The notes under the pieces are model-generated. The model was not told where the DNA came from. It ran no database searches and worked only from the letters and a program-made list of their open reading frames with translations. Below, piece by piece: positions 42,480 to 51,165 of a DNA stretch of 64,000 bases. The position numbers and the translations under genes were made by a program. Position 1 is the first letter of the stretch. Every line of letters begins with the position of its first letter. The DNA comes from Nitrospira sp. UBA6493 (GTDB lineage Bacteria > Nitrospirota > Nitrospiria > Nitrospirales > Nitrospiraceae): the NCBI GenBank assembly GCA_002435325.1, contig DJMJ01000005.1:20783-84782 (forward strand), given 5' to 3'.

Positions 42480-42698
42480 CTACAGTTGCGCGATGGACTC
42501 GATGAGGTTCTTGTTCAGCGCCACGAAATCTGAGCGCTCCTGATCATTGATGAGCACGTCTGTCAGATTAATGAACAGACGTGCTTCTTCATTGATGGCG
42601 TCAGAGACCCGATGGCGCATCGGCGGAACAAGAAAGTCCCCCACGTAGGTACAAATTACAGTACGGACGCGGATGCGAACCTTTTTGCCCTCCGGCAC
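42480..42698 (-). CDS. Conserved small protein, DUF6812-like
   Basis: 72 residues, GTG start after GGAGGAG. The pattern MPEGKKVRIRVRTVICTYVGDF, then RHRVSDAINEEARLFINLTDV, resembles a small family (DUF6812, from memory) with one strand-rich fold. No function known. Directly follows the 31-residue gene on the same strand, 30 nt apart. Confidence 0.6.
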   Translation of the reverse strand: MPEGKKVRIRVRTVICTYVGDFLVPPMRHRVSDAINEEARLFINLTDVLINDQERSDFVALNKNLIESIAQL

Positions 42699-42728
42699 AA
42701 TCTCCTCCTCCCGGCGAACGGGGTGAGC

Positions 42729-42824
42729 CTAGCTTTTACGACGCAAGAATTTTTGGCGCCGGCGCAGCTTCTTGTACTTGTGCTTGCGCATTTTCTTCCG
42801 ACGCTTTTTTAACACGCTCGACAT
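42729..42824 (-). CDS. 31-residue AURKAIP1/COX24-type basic protein
   Basis: Begins MSSVLKKRRKKMRKHKYKK and ends RRRQKFLRRKS, extremely Lys/Arg-rich. This matches the AURKAIP1/COX24 C-terminal motif, found in a mitochondrial small-subunit ribosomal protein and in tiny bacterial proteins thought to bind the 30S subunit. GGGAGA precedes the ATG by 8 nt. Confidence 0.75.
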   Translation of the reverse strand: MSSVLKKRRKKMRKHKYKKLRRRQKFLRRKS

Positions 42825-42982
42825 GCAATGAATCTCCCAAGTCGGGGGAGTTTAGAGACTTTCGGATCAAAAAGCAAGCCATAAGCGGGCGGGTATGGCG
42901 CGATGGGTGAGGATGGAGATGGTGTATCTGTTACATTACGATACCTTGACCGCTCTAGGTGACGTTCCTATACTGCGACACG

Positions 42983-43507
42983 ATGATTACATGTTATGTG
43001 TCTCGGTTGATTCTGCGTCTGGGTGTCGTTGCGTGTGCGTTCATTGCGCTTTCACTATCGATCGCCTGCTCCGGGAAGGTGGTGCTCTATCCGGAAGATC
43101 ATGAGCGGTTTGCCAGGATCGATAAGGCTGTTGAATCGTTGCGAGAGGCCTATCAGAAGCGGGATCGATCCGGCCTCCAGGATGTGATGTTGCCGGTGGA
43201 GCAGCTGGAGCAGATACAAGCTGAGGCGGCCGAGGATTTTGAGACATTTCAATCGATTCGGCTGGAGTTCAAGATGGAGCGGATCATGATTGATGGCGAA
43301 AACATCGATGTGTATGTCCACTGGCAAGGCGTGTGGAAGAAAACCAGCGAGGATGCCGGTATCCGGCAACGCGGGCATGCGCGGTTACAGTGGGTGGGAA
43401 CGCAATCCATTCTCCTTCGAGGCGTGCAAGGCGATTTGCCGTTCGGTATGAAGACACGTCAGGCTCTCTCCGATCTCCCGCCGTCAGGCCAGAAGTTGCC
43501 CCAGTGA
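42983..43507 (+). CDS. Lipoprotein of unknown function
   Basis: 174 residues from ATG 42983. Signal MITCYVSRLILRLGVVACAF then ALSLSIAC, a plausible lipobox (LSIAC). The mature part carries a helix (RIDKAVESLREAYQKRDRSG) and a beta sheet (DGENIDVYVHWQGVWKK), similar to NTF2-like/nuclear-transport-factor folds, a weak impression only. The stop overlaps a candidate GTG start of nadB, so it is probably cotranscribed with it. Confidence 0.6.
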   Translation: MITCYVSRLILRLGVVACAFIALSLSIACSGKVVLYPEDHERFARIDKAVESLREAYQKRDRSGLQDVMLPVEQLEQIQAEAAEDFETFQSIRLEFKMERIMIDGENIDVYVHWQGVWKKTSEDAGIRQRGHARLQWVGTQSILLRGVQGDLPFGMKTRQALSDLPPSGQKLPQ

Positions 43508-45195
43508 AGAAGACTATGCAGAGGACTCGTCGTTCCTCCACTGCGCCCCAGGCCGATTTTCTCGTGGTGGGGAGTGGAGTGGCTGGGCTTCGTGCGGCGC
43601 TAGAATTAAGTCGGGCAGGCCGAGTCATCATGTTGACAAAAGGGCACCCACTGCAAAGCAACTCGATCTATGCTCAAGGGGGTGTGGCGGTGGCCTTGAG
43701 TGAAGAGGATGACGTGGCCATTCATTACAAGGATACGTTGAAGGCCGGTCATGGGCTCTGCCGCCAGGAAGCCGTGCGGGTGTTAGTTGAGGAAGGACCC
43801 GAACGGATTCAGGAATTGATTCGTTGGGGAGCCAAGTTTGACAAGGCTGGGGGCAAGTTCGCCTTTGCACGGGAAGCTGCCCATAGCCGCAGCCGCATTC
43901 TGCGCGCGCGTGGCGATGCGACAGGCAACGAAATGGTGCGTGCCCTCATGGCGCAGGCTGGACGCCAGAAACGGATCCAGCGGCTCGACTATCATTTTAC
44001 AGTCGATCTGGTTGTGGAGGAGGGCCGTTGTTGCGGGGCGGTCGTCTTGGACGAAGCGTCGGGCAAATCATTCATCATTCCCGCCAAGGCGGTCGTGTTG
44101 TCCACGGGGGGCGCTGGTCAGATCTATGCACGGACGACAAATCCACCGAATGCTACCGGTGACGGGATGGCGATGGCGTTTCGCGCCGGCGCGATGTTGC
44201 AGGACATGGAATTCGTCCAGTTTCATCCGACGTCGTTGTATCTCCCGTCGAGTCCTCCGTTTCTGCTATCCGAAGCCATGCGGGGAGAAGGGGGCCAGCT
44301 GCGCAACAACAAGGGCGAGCTCTTTATGCAGCGCTATCACCCGCTGGGGGCGCTGGCCCCGCGCGATATCGTCGCGCGCGCCATTTGGGCCGAAATGGCC
44401 GCGACGCGGGCGCGGCATGTCTATCTCGACGTGACGCATCTTGGCGCGGATTTCGTCAAACGCCGGTTTCCAACGATCTATGCGACGTGTCTGCGCTACG
44501 ACATCGATATTACCGAAGAGTGGATCCCTGTCTCGCCGAGCGCGCATTACATGATGGGCGGAGTCTGGACCGATTTGAATGGCGCCACGACGCTGCCCGG
44601 TTTGTTTGCAGCGGGAGAAGTGGCGTGCAGCGGCGTGCATGGGGCGAACCGTCTGGCGAGTAATTCGCTGCTGGAAGGATTGGTCTTCGGCATGCGGGCA
44701 GGAGTCGCGGCGACGGCCTTCGCGCAGCGCCATGGCCGGCTTGATCTGTCCGCTCAGGCTATGGCGTTGGCCGGTAAAGCCGAACAGCGGTTGGATGATG
44801 CCGAGAAACTGAGAAGTTCGTTACGCCGCACGATGTGGGGACAGGTCGGAGTCGTGCGCTCGCGGGAGTCTCTGGTGCGGGCCACGGCGCAATTATCTCG
44901 CTGGCTCAAGGTCGTCTCAGGTCCGTTTGTGAGCCGGGCTGATCTTGAAGTGAAGAATATGGTGCAGGTTGCGCATTGCGTGGCCGAGGTGGCGCTCTGG
45001 CGCGAGAACAGTATCGGCGCGCATTTCCGGTCTGATTTCCCTCAGGTCAAACGGGCAGGCTGGAAGCTCCATAGCCAGCTGACCTGTATGGATGAGGTTA
45101 CTCCGCCGCAGCCGGGGCGGAAGCCGGGCGCAGTGATTGCGATGCAGGTTGGACGGAAGCAATCACGTGCCCGGTCGTTGCCAGGTCTTTCATGA
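43504..45195 (+). CDS. nadB: L-aspartate oxidase
   Basis: About 563 residues. FAD-binding GSGVAGLRAALELS, SIYAQGGVAVALSEEDD, the active-site segment REAAHSRSRILRA, MEFVQFHPTSLY and SPSAHYMMGGV mark NadB rather than succinate dehydrogenase or fumarate reductase. Oxidises aspartate to iminoaspartate in NAD synthesis; no nadA or nadC is here. GTG 43504 overlaps the previous stop; ATG 43516 is a good alternative. The last 98 nt overlap a convergent gene. Confidence 0.93.
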   Translation: MKKTMQRTRRSSTAPQADFLVVGSGVAGLRAALELSRAGRVIMLTKGHPLQSNSIYAQGGVAVALSEEDDVAIHYKDTLKAGHGLCRQEAVRVLVEEGPERIQELIRWGAKFDKAGGKFAFAREAAHSRSRILRARGDATGNEMVRALMAQAGRQKRIQRLDYHFTVDLVVEEGRCCGAVVLDEASGKSFIIPAKAVVLSTGGAGQIYARTTNPPNATGDGMAMAFRAGAMLQDMEFVQFHPTSLYLPSSPPFLLSEAMRGEGGQLRNNKGELFMQRYHPLGALAPRDIVARAIWAEMAATRARHVYLDVTHLGADFVKRRFPTIYATCLRYDIDITEEWIPVSPSAHYMMGGVWTDLNGATTLPGLFAAGEVACSGVHGANRLASNSLLEGLVFGMRAGVAATAFAQRHGRLDLSAQAMALAGKAEQRLDDAEKLRSSLRRTMWGQVGVVRSRESLVRATAQLSRWLKVVSGPFVSRADLEVKNMVQVAHCVAEVALWRENSIGAHFRSDFPQVKRAGWKLHSQLTCMDEVTPPQPGRKPGAVIAMQVGRKQSRARSLPGLS

Positions 45196-45769
45196 GAAAG
45201 GTTCGATAGTAGCGAATGACTTTGCGGACATACTGGCGTGTTTCGTTGATCGGCGGAAGTCCCCGATAGCGATCGACTGTGTGTTCGCCGGCGTTGTAGG
45301 CGGCGAGGGCGAGCGGAAGGTTTCCGCTAAATCGATCGAGCAGCTGGCGCAGGTATTTGGTCCCCCCTCCGATATTGTCTTCCGGATCATAGAGATCATG
45401 AACGTCGAGGCGCACAGCCGTCTGCGGCATCAGCTGCATGAGCCCGATCGCTCCGGCGCGTGAAACGGCCATGGGGTCGAAGTCGGACTCCGCTTTGATT
45501 ACGGCGCGAATCAAGGCGGGGTGTAACTGGTGTTGTTGGGAGGATCGGCTGATCATCGGTCCCAGTTCCCCCTCGGACATCGTGGGGTGCAATCGGTTTG
45601 ATTGGGGGGTGATGCGACGGTAGCGAAGATCGTTCGGCACATTGGTGAGAGCAATCGTGCCATTGGCATCGATATATTGATAGATTTCGGCGTGCAAATT
45701 TTGTGGCGATAGCATGAAGCACGTTGATCCGAGCAGCAAAGTCGAAAGAAGAATGCTGGTGGTAGACAA
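45098..45769 (-). CDS. Periplasmic lytic transglycosylase (SLT domain)
   Basis: About 223 residues. Signal peptide STTSILLSTLLLG to NLHAE, a DUF4124-like start (IYQYIDANGTIALTNVP), and an SLT domain with catalytic Glu in IKAESDFDPMAVS, then GAIGLMQLMP and ALAAYNAGE. Cleaves peptidoglycan. TTG 45769 has AGGAG 7 nt upstream and yields a normal signal peptide; ATG 45811 is in frame without a ribosome-binding site. It overlaps the 3' end of nadB on the opposite strand by 98 nt. Confidence 0.88.
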   Translation of the reverse strand: MSTTSILLSTLLLGSTCFMLSPQNLHAEIYQYIDANGTIALTNVPNDLRYRRITPQSNRLHPTMSEGELGPMISRSSQQHQLHPALIRAVIKAESDFDPMAVSRAGAIGLMQLMPQTAVRLDVHDLYDPEDNIGGGTKYLRQLLDRFSGNLPLALAAYNAGEHTVDRYRGLPPINETRQYVRKVIRYYRTFLMKDLATTGHVIASVQPASQSLRPASAPAAAE

Positions 45770-45910
45770 TGGAGATCTCCTCACAAGACTAGTCGGTTTG
45801 TCTGCAGGCATGGTCAAACGATAGCAGCCTCCTGCTACCTGTCAAGGGAAAGCAGTTCCTGTACCCTGCGAGGGAATTAGAATGGTTCGTATAAACAAGA
45901 GGATCTGAAC

Positions 45911-46810
45911 TTAGGCTAAGGCCGGCGGTTCCAGAAAACGACGACGATTGTCTATAAAGTGCTTGTGCAGTTGCCGAGTCAGAGGTCCTGGGGTGCCAGG
46001 GCCAATCTGCCGGCCGTCGACCGATATGACCGGCATGAGCTCCATGCTGGTATTGCTGAGAAAACATTCGTTGGCTTGCAGCAGATCCTGAGGAGTGAAC
46101 CGGCCCTCGATGGTTGGAATGCCGAGTTCCCGTGCGAACTGTACAACGAGTTCTCTGGTGATTCCATCAAGGATGCCGCATTCAATCGCCGGTGTCAGGA
46201 GTCTGTTCTGAGAGATAAAAAAGAGATTGCTTACGGTGCACTCTGTGAGATGCCCTTCCCAGTTTAAAAACAGGCTGTCGAACACTCCGGCGGCAATGGC
46301 TTCGCGTTTCGCCAGAATATTGTTCAAGAAGTTGGTGGCCTTGATTTGAGGCGAAAGGGCGCTGGGTAGATTGCGTCTGGTCTGCGCGATGATCAGTGAT
46401 ACTCCGCGCTGATAGGTGTCCTCGGTTGGCGGGTGCAAGGGTTTCGCCATAATCACGAGTGTGGGGTTTGGGCATAGCGCAGGATCCAAGCCGATCTCGC
46501 CGGCGCCGCGAGACACTGTAATTCTGAGATAGGCATCGGTCTGATCGGTCCCCACCTGATTGCGCTCCATCGCGTCGTGCAAGAGGCGAGGCCATCCGCC
46601 AGAAGGGACGGGGAGCGTCAGGCCAATGGCGTCGGTCGATCGCTGCAATCGTGCCAGGTGATGATCGCGCATGAAGATCCGGCTTCCATAAGAGCGGATC
46701 GTTTCATAGACGCCGTCGCCGTAGAGGAATCCGTGATCGAAGACGGAGACGACGGCGTCCTTTTCTTCGACAAATCTGTCATTCAGATAAATCCACATCG
46801 GTGTTATCAC
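45911..46810 (-). CDS. pabC: PLP class IV aminotransferase, probable aminodeoxychorismate lyase
   Basis: 299 residues. Fold-type IV PLP enzyme: WIYLNDRFVEEKDAVVSVFDHGFLYGDGVYETIRS at the start, the lysine in KATNFLNNILAKREA and the EGHLTECTVSNLFF segment. Branched-chain aminotransferases, D-amino acid transaminases and PabC share these motifs. Its 4-nt overlap with the pabB-like gene favours 4-amino-4-deoxychorismate lyase (p-aminobenzoate step). GTG start overlapping the upstream stop; ATG 46798 also possible. Confidence 0.75.
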   Translation of the reverse strand: MITPMWIYLNDRFVEEKDAVVSVFDHGFLYGDGVYETIRSYGSRIFMRDHHLARLQRSTDAIGLTLPVPSGGWPRLLHDAMERNQVGTDQTDAYLRITVSRGAGEIGLDPALCPNPTLVIMAKPLHPPTEDTYQRGVSLIIAQTRRNLPSALSPQIKATNFLNNILAKREAIAAGVFDSLFLNWEGHLTECTVSNLFFISQNRLLTPAIECGILDGITRELVVQFARELGIPTIEGRFTPQDLLQANECFLSNTSMELMPVISVDGRQIGPGTPGPLTRQLHKHFIDNRRRFLEPPALA

Positions 46811-48279
46811 GATAAGGCGCTCAGGAAGGCCTGGGCCTTGTGCATCGTCTCCTCATATTCTTTGATCGGGTCCGAGTCGGCGACGATGCCGGCTCCGACC
46901 TGAAGGTATCCTGCTCCCTCCCGGAGCACCAGCGTGCGGATCACAATGTTGAAATCCAGATCGCCGCTCCAACTGAGGTAGCCCATTGATCCAGTATAGG
47001 GGCCTCTCCGCACCGGTTCCAGCTCATCGATGATCTCCATGCACCGGATCTTGGGGACACCGGTTATGGTGCCTCCGGGAAAGATGGCACGGAGGAGGTC
47101 AAAGCCGGTCGTGTTTGCCTGAAGCCGGCCGGAGATGTGGGAGACCAGATGGCTGACGTGAGAATATTGCTCGATGGCCATCAATTCATCCACACGGACC
47201 GAGCCGAATTCGCATACGCGTCCCAAGTCATTCCGTTCAAGATCCACGAGCATCAGATGTTCAGCCCGTTCTTTTTCGCTGGCCCGCAATTCTTCCATCA
47301 ACCGCTGGTCGTCGGCCGCGTCTCGCCCCCGCGGCCTGGTTCCCGCAATCGGCCTTGTATCGGCCTGCCGGCCGGTCAGGCGCACCAGCCGTTCCGGCGA
47401 AGTGCTGATGAAGCTAGTTCCGCCGAAGCGCAGGAGGCCACAAAAAGGCGAGGGGTTCATGGCGCGTAGGCGCGCATAAGCCTGGAGTTCTGAGGCAAGT
47501 CGTGAGTCCGGCGCAAAGCCCGGGCTTGTGACGGAAAAACGGTGCGAGAGGTTGGCTTGATACAAATCGCCCGCGGCGATGTAATTCTGGCAGCGACGCA
47601 CGCGGTCCATGTACGCCGTTTGGGATTGCTGGGGCGCAAAGGTGATCGTCCCCAACGAGTCAGTGTCGCGCGGTTCGCAGGCTGGCCTGGCGAGCCGATC
47701 TTGCAGCCGGCCGAGCCGGTCGCAGCCCTCTCGATAGAGGGATTCACGCGATTCACCAGAGAACCGTTCAAGCGGAGGGCAGAAGATTAAGTGGAGGTCC
47801 TGCGAGTCATGATCGAATGCCGCCACGAGATCGAAGAACGCGAACTCCAGATCCGGGAAATGCAGGTCGTCGAGAGCATGGCCTGGTAGGGACTCAAATT
47901 GCCGGACGAGATCATAGCTCAGATAGCCCACCGCTCCGCCAAAGAACGGAGGCGCTCCAGGCGGGCGCAGTATTGGGGATCGTTGCATCAACTGTGCGAG
48001 TGTGCGGAATGGCTCCTGGCCGGTTTGGGTGGTCCCATCCTTCGTTGTGAGGGTCCAGTCGTGATCCTTTCCCGAGAATGTTTGATAAGGGGCGTCGGCA
48101 ACGAAAGAATAGCGTCCGGTTGAGAGGGGGCCTTTGCCGCTCTCAAATAAGAATGAGGGGCCAGCGCTGGAGGCAATCCGACTATAGTGCTCGAATGGAC
48201 TGAGTGAGGCTCTGCGGAGGGTGACGATCAAGGGTTGGGGCGGCCCATCGAGGAAGGGCGTCGGTGATGGCGTGGTCAT
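46807..48279 (-). CDS. pabB: Chorismate-utilising enzyme, aminodeoxychorismate synthase component I-like
   Basis: 490 residues from ATG 48279. C-terminal chorismate-binding domain with PIAGTRPRG, EHLMLVDLERNDLG, IFPGGTITGVPK and GYLSWSGDLDFNIVIRT. Overall length and N-terminus resemble PabB. However PabB normally has a lysine (PIKGT), while alanine here is the TrpE form, so anthranilate synthase activity is a live alternative. No glutamine amidotransferase partner (pabA/trpG) is adjacent. Position next to the pabC-like gene argues for folate synthesis. Confidence 0.75.
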   Translation of the reverse strand: MTTPSPTPFLDGPPQPLIVTLRRASLSPFEHYSRIASSAGPSFLFESGKGPLSTGRYSFVADAPYQTFSGKDHDWTLTTKDGTTQTGQEPFRTLAQLMQRSPILRPPGAPPFFGGAVGYLSYDLVRQFESLPGHALDDLHFPDLEFAFFDLVAAFDHDSQDLHLIFCPPLERFSGESRESLYREGCDRLGRLQDRLARPACEPRDTDSLGTITFAPQQSQTAYMDRVRRCQNYIAAGDLYQANLSHRFSVTSPGFAPDSRLASELQAYARLRAMNPSPFCGLLRFGGTSFISTSPERLVRLTGRQADTRPIAGTRPRGRDAADDQRLMEELRASEKERAEHLMLVDLERNDLGRVCEFGSVRVDELMAIEQYSHVSHLVSHISGRLQANTTGFDLLRAIFPGGTITGVPKIRCMEIIDELEPVRRGPYTGSMGYLSWSGDLDFNIVIRTLVLREGAGYLQVGAGIVADSDPIKEYEETMHKAQAFLSALS

Positions 48280-48443
48280 AGGCGGTCGAATCGTCGCTCC
48301 GAATAGGGTGCACACTATACCGTAGCTATCCGGTCGAGGGACAGGGGCCTAACGGCTTGACATTTCAATGACGATTCTGCTTGAATTGCGCGCCCGCAAA
48401 CGGTGGAGTCCTTATCTGAGTACTCGCCCCCAGTGGGTATGGT

Positions 48444-48689
48444 ATGCCCCCTTCACAAGATCCGTTCTATGCGGGGCTCGGCCAGGCGGTCCGGATAGGG
48501 ACCGACCTGCTAGCTGCGTTGATTGTCGGAGGAGGGTTAGGTTGGGCCGTCGATACCTATATTCTGGGGACTAATCCCTGGGGAATGGTAGTGGGATTAG
48601 TGCTGGGCGTTATAGCCGGGATACGAAACGCATACCGGTCGGCGATGAGATGGCCGGAGTCACCGCAAGAGCACGAACGTAAAGGATAG
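48444..48689 (+). CDS. atpI: ATP synthase accessory protein AtpI
   Basis: 81 residues, two membrane helices (GTDLLAALIVGGGLGWAVD and GMVVGLVLGVIAGIRNAY), the usual AtpI topology. First gene of the F0 cluster. It may help assemble the c-ring or import magnesium. Confidence 0.85.
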   Translation: MPPSQDPFYAGLGQAVRIGTDLLAALIVGGGLGWAVDTYILGTNPWGMVVGLVLGVIAGIRNAYRSAMRWPESPQEHERKG

Positions 48690-48691
48690 CC

Positions 48692-49441
48692 GTGGAAGAA
48701 AGTCCGCTTCACGCGTTTGAATTGCATAATTATATTCCGCTCTCCATTGGAGGGATGGATATTTCCATCAATAAGGCCGTGATTCTCATGTGGATCGTAG
48801 TGGCCTTGGCGGCGGTGCTGATGATCATGGCTGGGTCGGCCCGCCGTCTGGTACCTGGTAAGCTTCAAAATCTTGCCGAAATGCTTGTCGACTTTATCCG
48901 GGGCATTATTCTCGACACGATGGGTAAAGACGGGATGCGGTTTTTCCCGCTGATCGCCAGCCTGTTCATCTTTATCCTCTTTTGTAATTTACTCGGGTTG
49001 ATACCGGGATCCTATACGGTCACCAGCCAGATCGTGGTGACGGCCGTGTTTGCGTGCCTGGTCTACGGGTTGAGCCTGGTGATGGGCTTTATCCTTCATG
49101 GAGCCAAGTTTCTCGGGATTCTCGTGCCGCCGGGGACTCCTGGCTGGCTGCTGCCCTTGATGATTCCAATCGAGTTGATCAGCCAATTAGCCAGGCCGAT
49201 TTCGCTGGCCGTCCGGTTGTTCGCTAATATGACGGCGGGCCATGTGATCTTGGGTGTGCTATTTGGATTGGCGATCAGCGGCGGGGTGCTGATCGGCTGG
49301 TTGCCGTTCGCCTTTACCATCGCCATGAATGGGTTGGAAGTCGGTATTGCGTTCATTCAAGCCTATATTTTTACCGTGTTGACCTGCGTCTATTTGGGAG
49401 ACGCATTCCATCTGCACGGCCACGATGACCACGCGCATTGA
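48692..49441 (+). CDS. atpB: F0F1 ATP synthase subunit a
   Basis: 249 residues, GTG start. Five to six membrane helices. The conserved arginine lies in ARPISLAVRLFANMTAGH, essential for proton translocation. Membrane stator part of F0. Two nucleotides after atpI, 37 nt before atpE. Confidence 0.96.
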   Translation: MEESPLHAFELHNYIPLSIGGMDISINKAVILMWIVVALAAVLMIMAGSARRLVPGKLQNLAEMLVDFIRGIILDTMGKDGMRFFPLIASLFIFILFCNLLGLIPGSYTVTSQIVVTAVFACLVYGLSLVMGFILHGAKFLGILVPPGTPGWLLPLMIPIELISQLARPISLAVRLFANMTAGHVILGVLFGLAISGGVLIGWLPFAFTIAMNGLEVGIAFIQAYIFTVLTCVYLGDAFHLHGHDDHAH

Positions 49442-49478
49442 TCGCGTGTCAGATCAGACAAGGGAGGAGTAGCACACA

Positions 49479-49709
49479 ATGGATTCAGCAGCAGCAGCGT
49501 TGTTAGGCATGGGTTTGGCGGCGGCGGGTTTCGCCGGTGCCGGTGTGGGGATCGGGTACATTTTCGGCAAGATGATTGAAGCTGTGGCGCGCCAACCGGA
49601 AGCTGAAGGCCGCGTCGGCAAGTACATGTGGATCGGGTTTGCGCTCGTTGAAGCCATTGCGCTGTACGGGTTGGTCATTGCGTTCATCATCATGGGCCTC
49701 CGCAAATAG
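49479..49709 (+). CDS. atpE: F0F1 ATP synthase subunit c
   Basis: 76 residues, two-helix hairpin with a polar loop RQPEAEGR. The carboxylate is Glu58 in GFALVEAIALYG; no obvious sodium-binding set (Gln plus Ser-Thr) is seen, so proton coupling is likely. N-terminal glycine-rich helix AAAGFAGAGVGIGYIFG is typical. Preceded by GGGAGGAG. Confidence 0.96.
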   Translation: MDSAAAALLGMGLAAAGFAGAGVGIGYIFGKMIEAVARQPEAEGRVGKYMWIGFALVEAIALYGLVIAFIIMGLRK

Positions 49710-49717
49710 GGAGCGTG

Positions 49718-49764
49718 AATCGTTAATCGTCAATCGTTATTCGGGGGATATCCCACGTATAACG
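49718..49764. repeat. Short tandem repeat plus dyad between atpE and atpF
   Basis: Three 7-bp copies, AATCGTT/C (49718-49738), then a dyad with arms CGTTAT (49735-49740) and ATAACG (49759-49764) enclosing the palindrome GGGATATCCC (49745-49754). Unusual inside an ATP synthase operon; might tune relative c-to-b subunit expression. Confidence 0.5.
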
Positions 49765-49794
49765 TTTCACGGTTTTCGGCTTACGACAGCACAC

Positions 49795-50298
49795 ATGCCG
49801 CAGTTTGAATCGAGTTTTTTCTCGTCGCTGATTTTTTGGGAGGTCATCTCCTTCGGGATTCTGTTCTTCGTGCTGTATAAGTTTGCCTTCCCGGGCATTC
49901 TCGGCATCCTCGAAGAGCGGGAGAAGAAGATCAAGGATAGCCTCGACCAGGCCGAGCGTCATCGTGCCGACGCCGAGCGGGCGCTCAAGGAGTACGAGGC
50001 CAAGCTCAGCGCCGCAGCCAAGGAAGCCGAAGGCCTTCTCGCGGCGGCGAAAGAACGGGCGCAGCGGTTGTTGGATGAAAACGAACAGCGTCTGACGGCC
50101 GAGGCGGAACGTATCAAGGGAGACGCCACGCGTGAAATCGATCACGAGCGGCGGAAGGCGGTGCAGGAGATTCGCAATCAGACGACGGAGCTGGCCTTGC
50201 TGGTGGCTGAAAAAGTCGTGCAGCGCAGCCTGACCGATGCGGATCACCGGAAGTTTGCCGACGAAGCTCTTGAGGCGCTTTCGAAGGCGCACTCCTGA
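49795..50298 (+). CDS. atpF: F0F1 ATP synthase subunit b
   Basis: 167 residues. One N-terminal membrane helix (LIFWEVISFGILFFVLYKF), then a long charged helical stalk (EEREKKIKDSLDQAERHRA ... KAVQEIRNQTTELALLVAEKV). Peripheral stalk. ATG 49795. The next gene lies on the other strand, so the F1 genes (atpHAGDC) are not here. Confidence 0.94.
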   Translation: MPQFESSFFSSLIFWEVISFGILFFVLYKFAFPGILGILEEREKKIKDSLDQAERHRADAERALKEYEAKLSAAAKEAEGLLAAAKERAQRLLDENEQRLTAEAERIKGDATREIDHERRKAVQEIRNQTTELALLVAEKVVQRSLTDADHRKFADEALEALSKAHS

Positions 50299-50311
50299 TC
50301 AACTGATCATC

Positions 50312-51139
50312 TCATCTGGCCGGGCGCGGTGAGCCCAGACTGACCCCGCCCGGCCGATACCCTTCCAAATCAATCGTCACAAAGCGAAAGCCCAGCTCTT
50401 TCAGCTGTCGGCTGATGCGCAGCCCGCGCTCTTCTTCGATCAGGCGTGCCAGCTCGTCCTGGCCGACTTCGATGCGTGCGATTTCCCCATGGTCCCGCAC
50501 GCGGTAGTGCCGGAATCCTTCACCATGCAGAACGGTTTCAGCCTGTTCAATGCGGCTGAGTTTCTCTCTCGTGATCGTAATCCCCCGTGGGATGCGTGAA
50601 GAGAGGCAGGCGGCGGCTGGCTTATCCCAATTCGACAGGCCGAGCTCTTTAGCCAGTGTTCTGATTTCCGCTTTGGAGAGACCGGCTTCCACCAACGGGC
50701 TGCGGACGCCCCATTCGCGCGCGGCCTTGATGCCGGGGCGATCATCCCCGAGATCGTCGAGGTTCGTCCCGTCTACTATGACGACTTCCGCATGCGCAGC
50801 TCTGAGTGTGCCCAATAGCTGATACAGATCGGTCTTGCAGTGGAAGCACCGGCTCGCATCGTTCTCGGTGAAGGCGGGGATCTTGAGTTGATCGGTCTCT
50901 ACAAGTTCATGGCGGACCCCGATCTCCGCAGCCACCCGCTTTGCGCCCTCAAGTTCCGAGGCCGGGAAGGTGGGGGACAGAGCGGTAATCCCAACCGCGC
51001 GATCTTTGAGCTGATCGTAGGCCAGTTTCAGCACCACTGTGCTATCGATGCCGCCGGAGTAGGCGACCAGCACGGAGTCCATGCCAGCAAAGATCTGACG
51101 AAGGAGATTGAGTTTCTGATGGAGGGGAAGGGGCTGCAT
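50312..51139 (-). CDS. larE: ATP-dependent sacrificial sulfur transferase LarE
   Basis: 275 residues. PP-loop SGGIDS (28-33) of the adenylating N-type family and Cys178 in KPAAACLSSRIPRG at the sacrificial sulfur donor position of LarE. Cys98 and Cys101 (RCFHCK) form an additional pair. It makes the thiolated nickel-pincer cofactor precursor of lactate racemase-type enzymes. larB and larC are not in the window. Confidence 0.9.
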   Translation of the reverse strand: MQPLPLHQKLNLLRQIFAGMDSVLVAYSGGIDSTVVLKLAYDQLKDRAVGITALSPTFPASELEGAKRVAAEIGVRHELVETDQLKIPAFTENDASRCFHCKTDLYQLLGTLRAAHAEVVIVDGTNLDDLGDDRPGIKAAREWGVRSPLVEAGLSKAEIRTLAKELGLSNWDKPAAACLSSRIPRGITITREKLSRIEQAETVLHGEGFRHYRVRDHGEIARIEVGQDELARLIEEERGLRISRQLKELGFRFVTIDLEGYRPGGVSLGSPRPAR

Positions 51140-51165
51140 AGGGACTCGCGGTAACAGGTGTGGCG

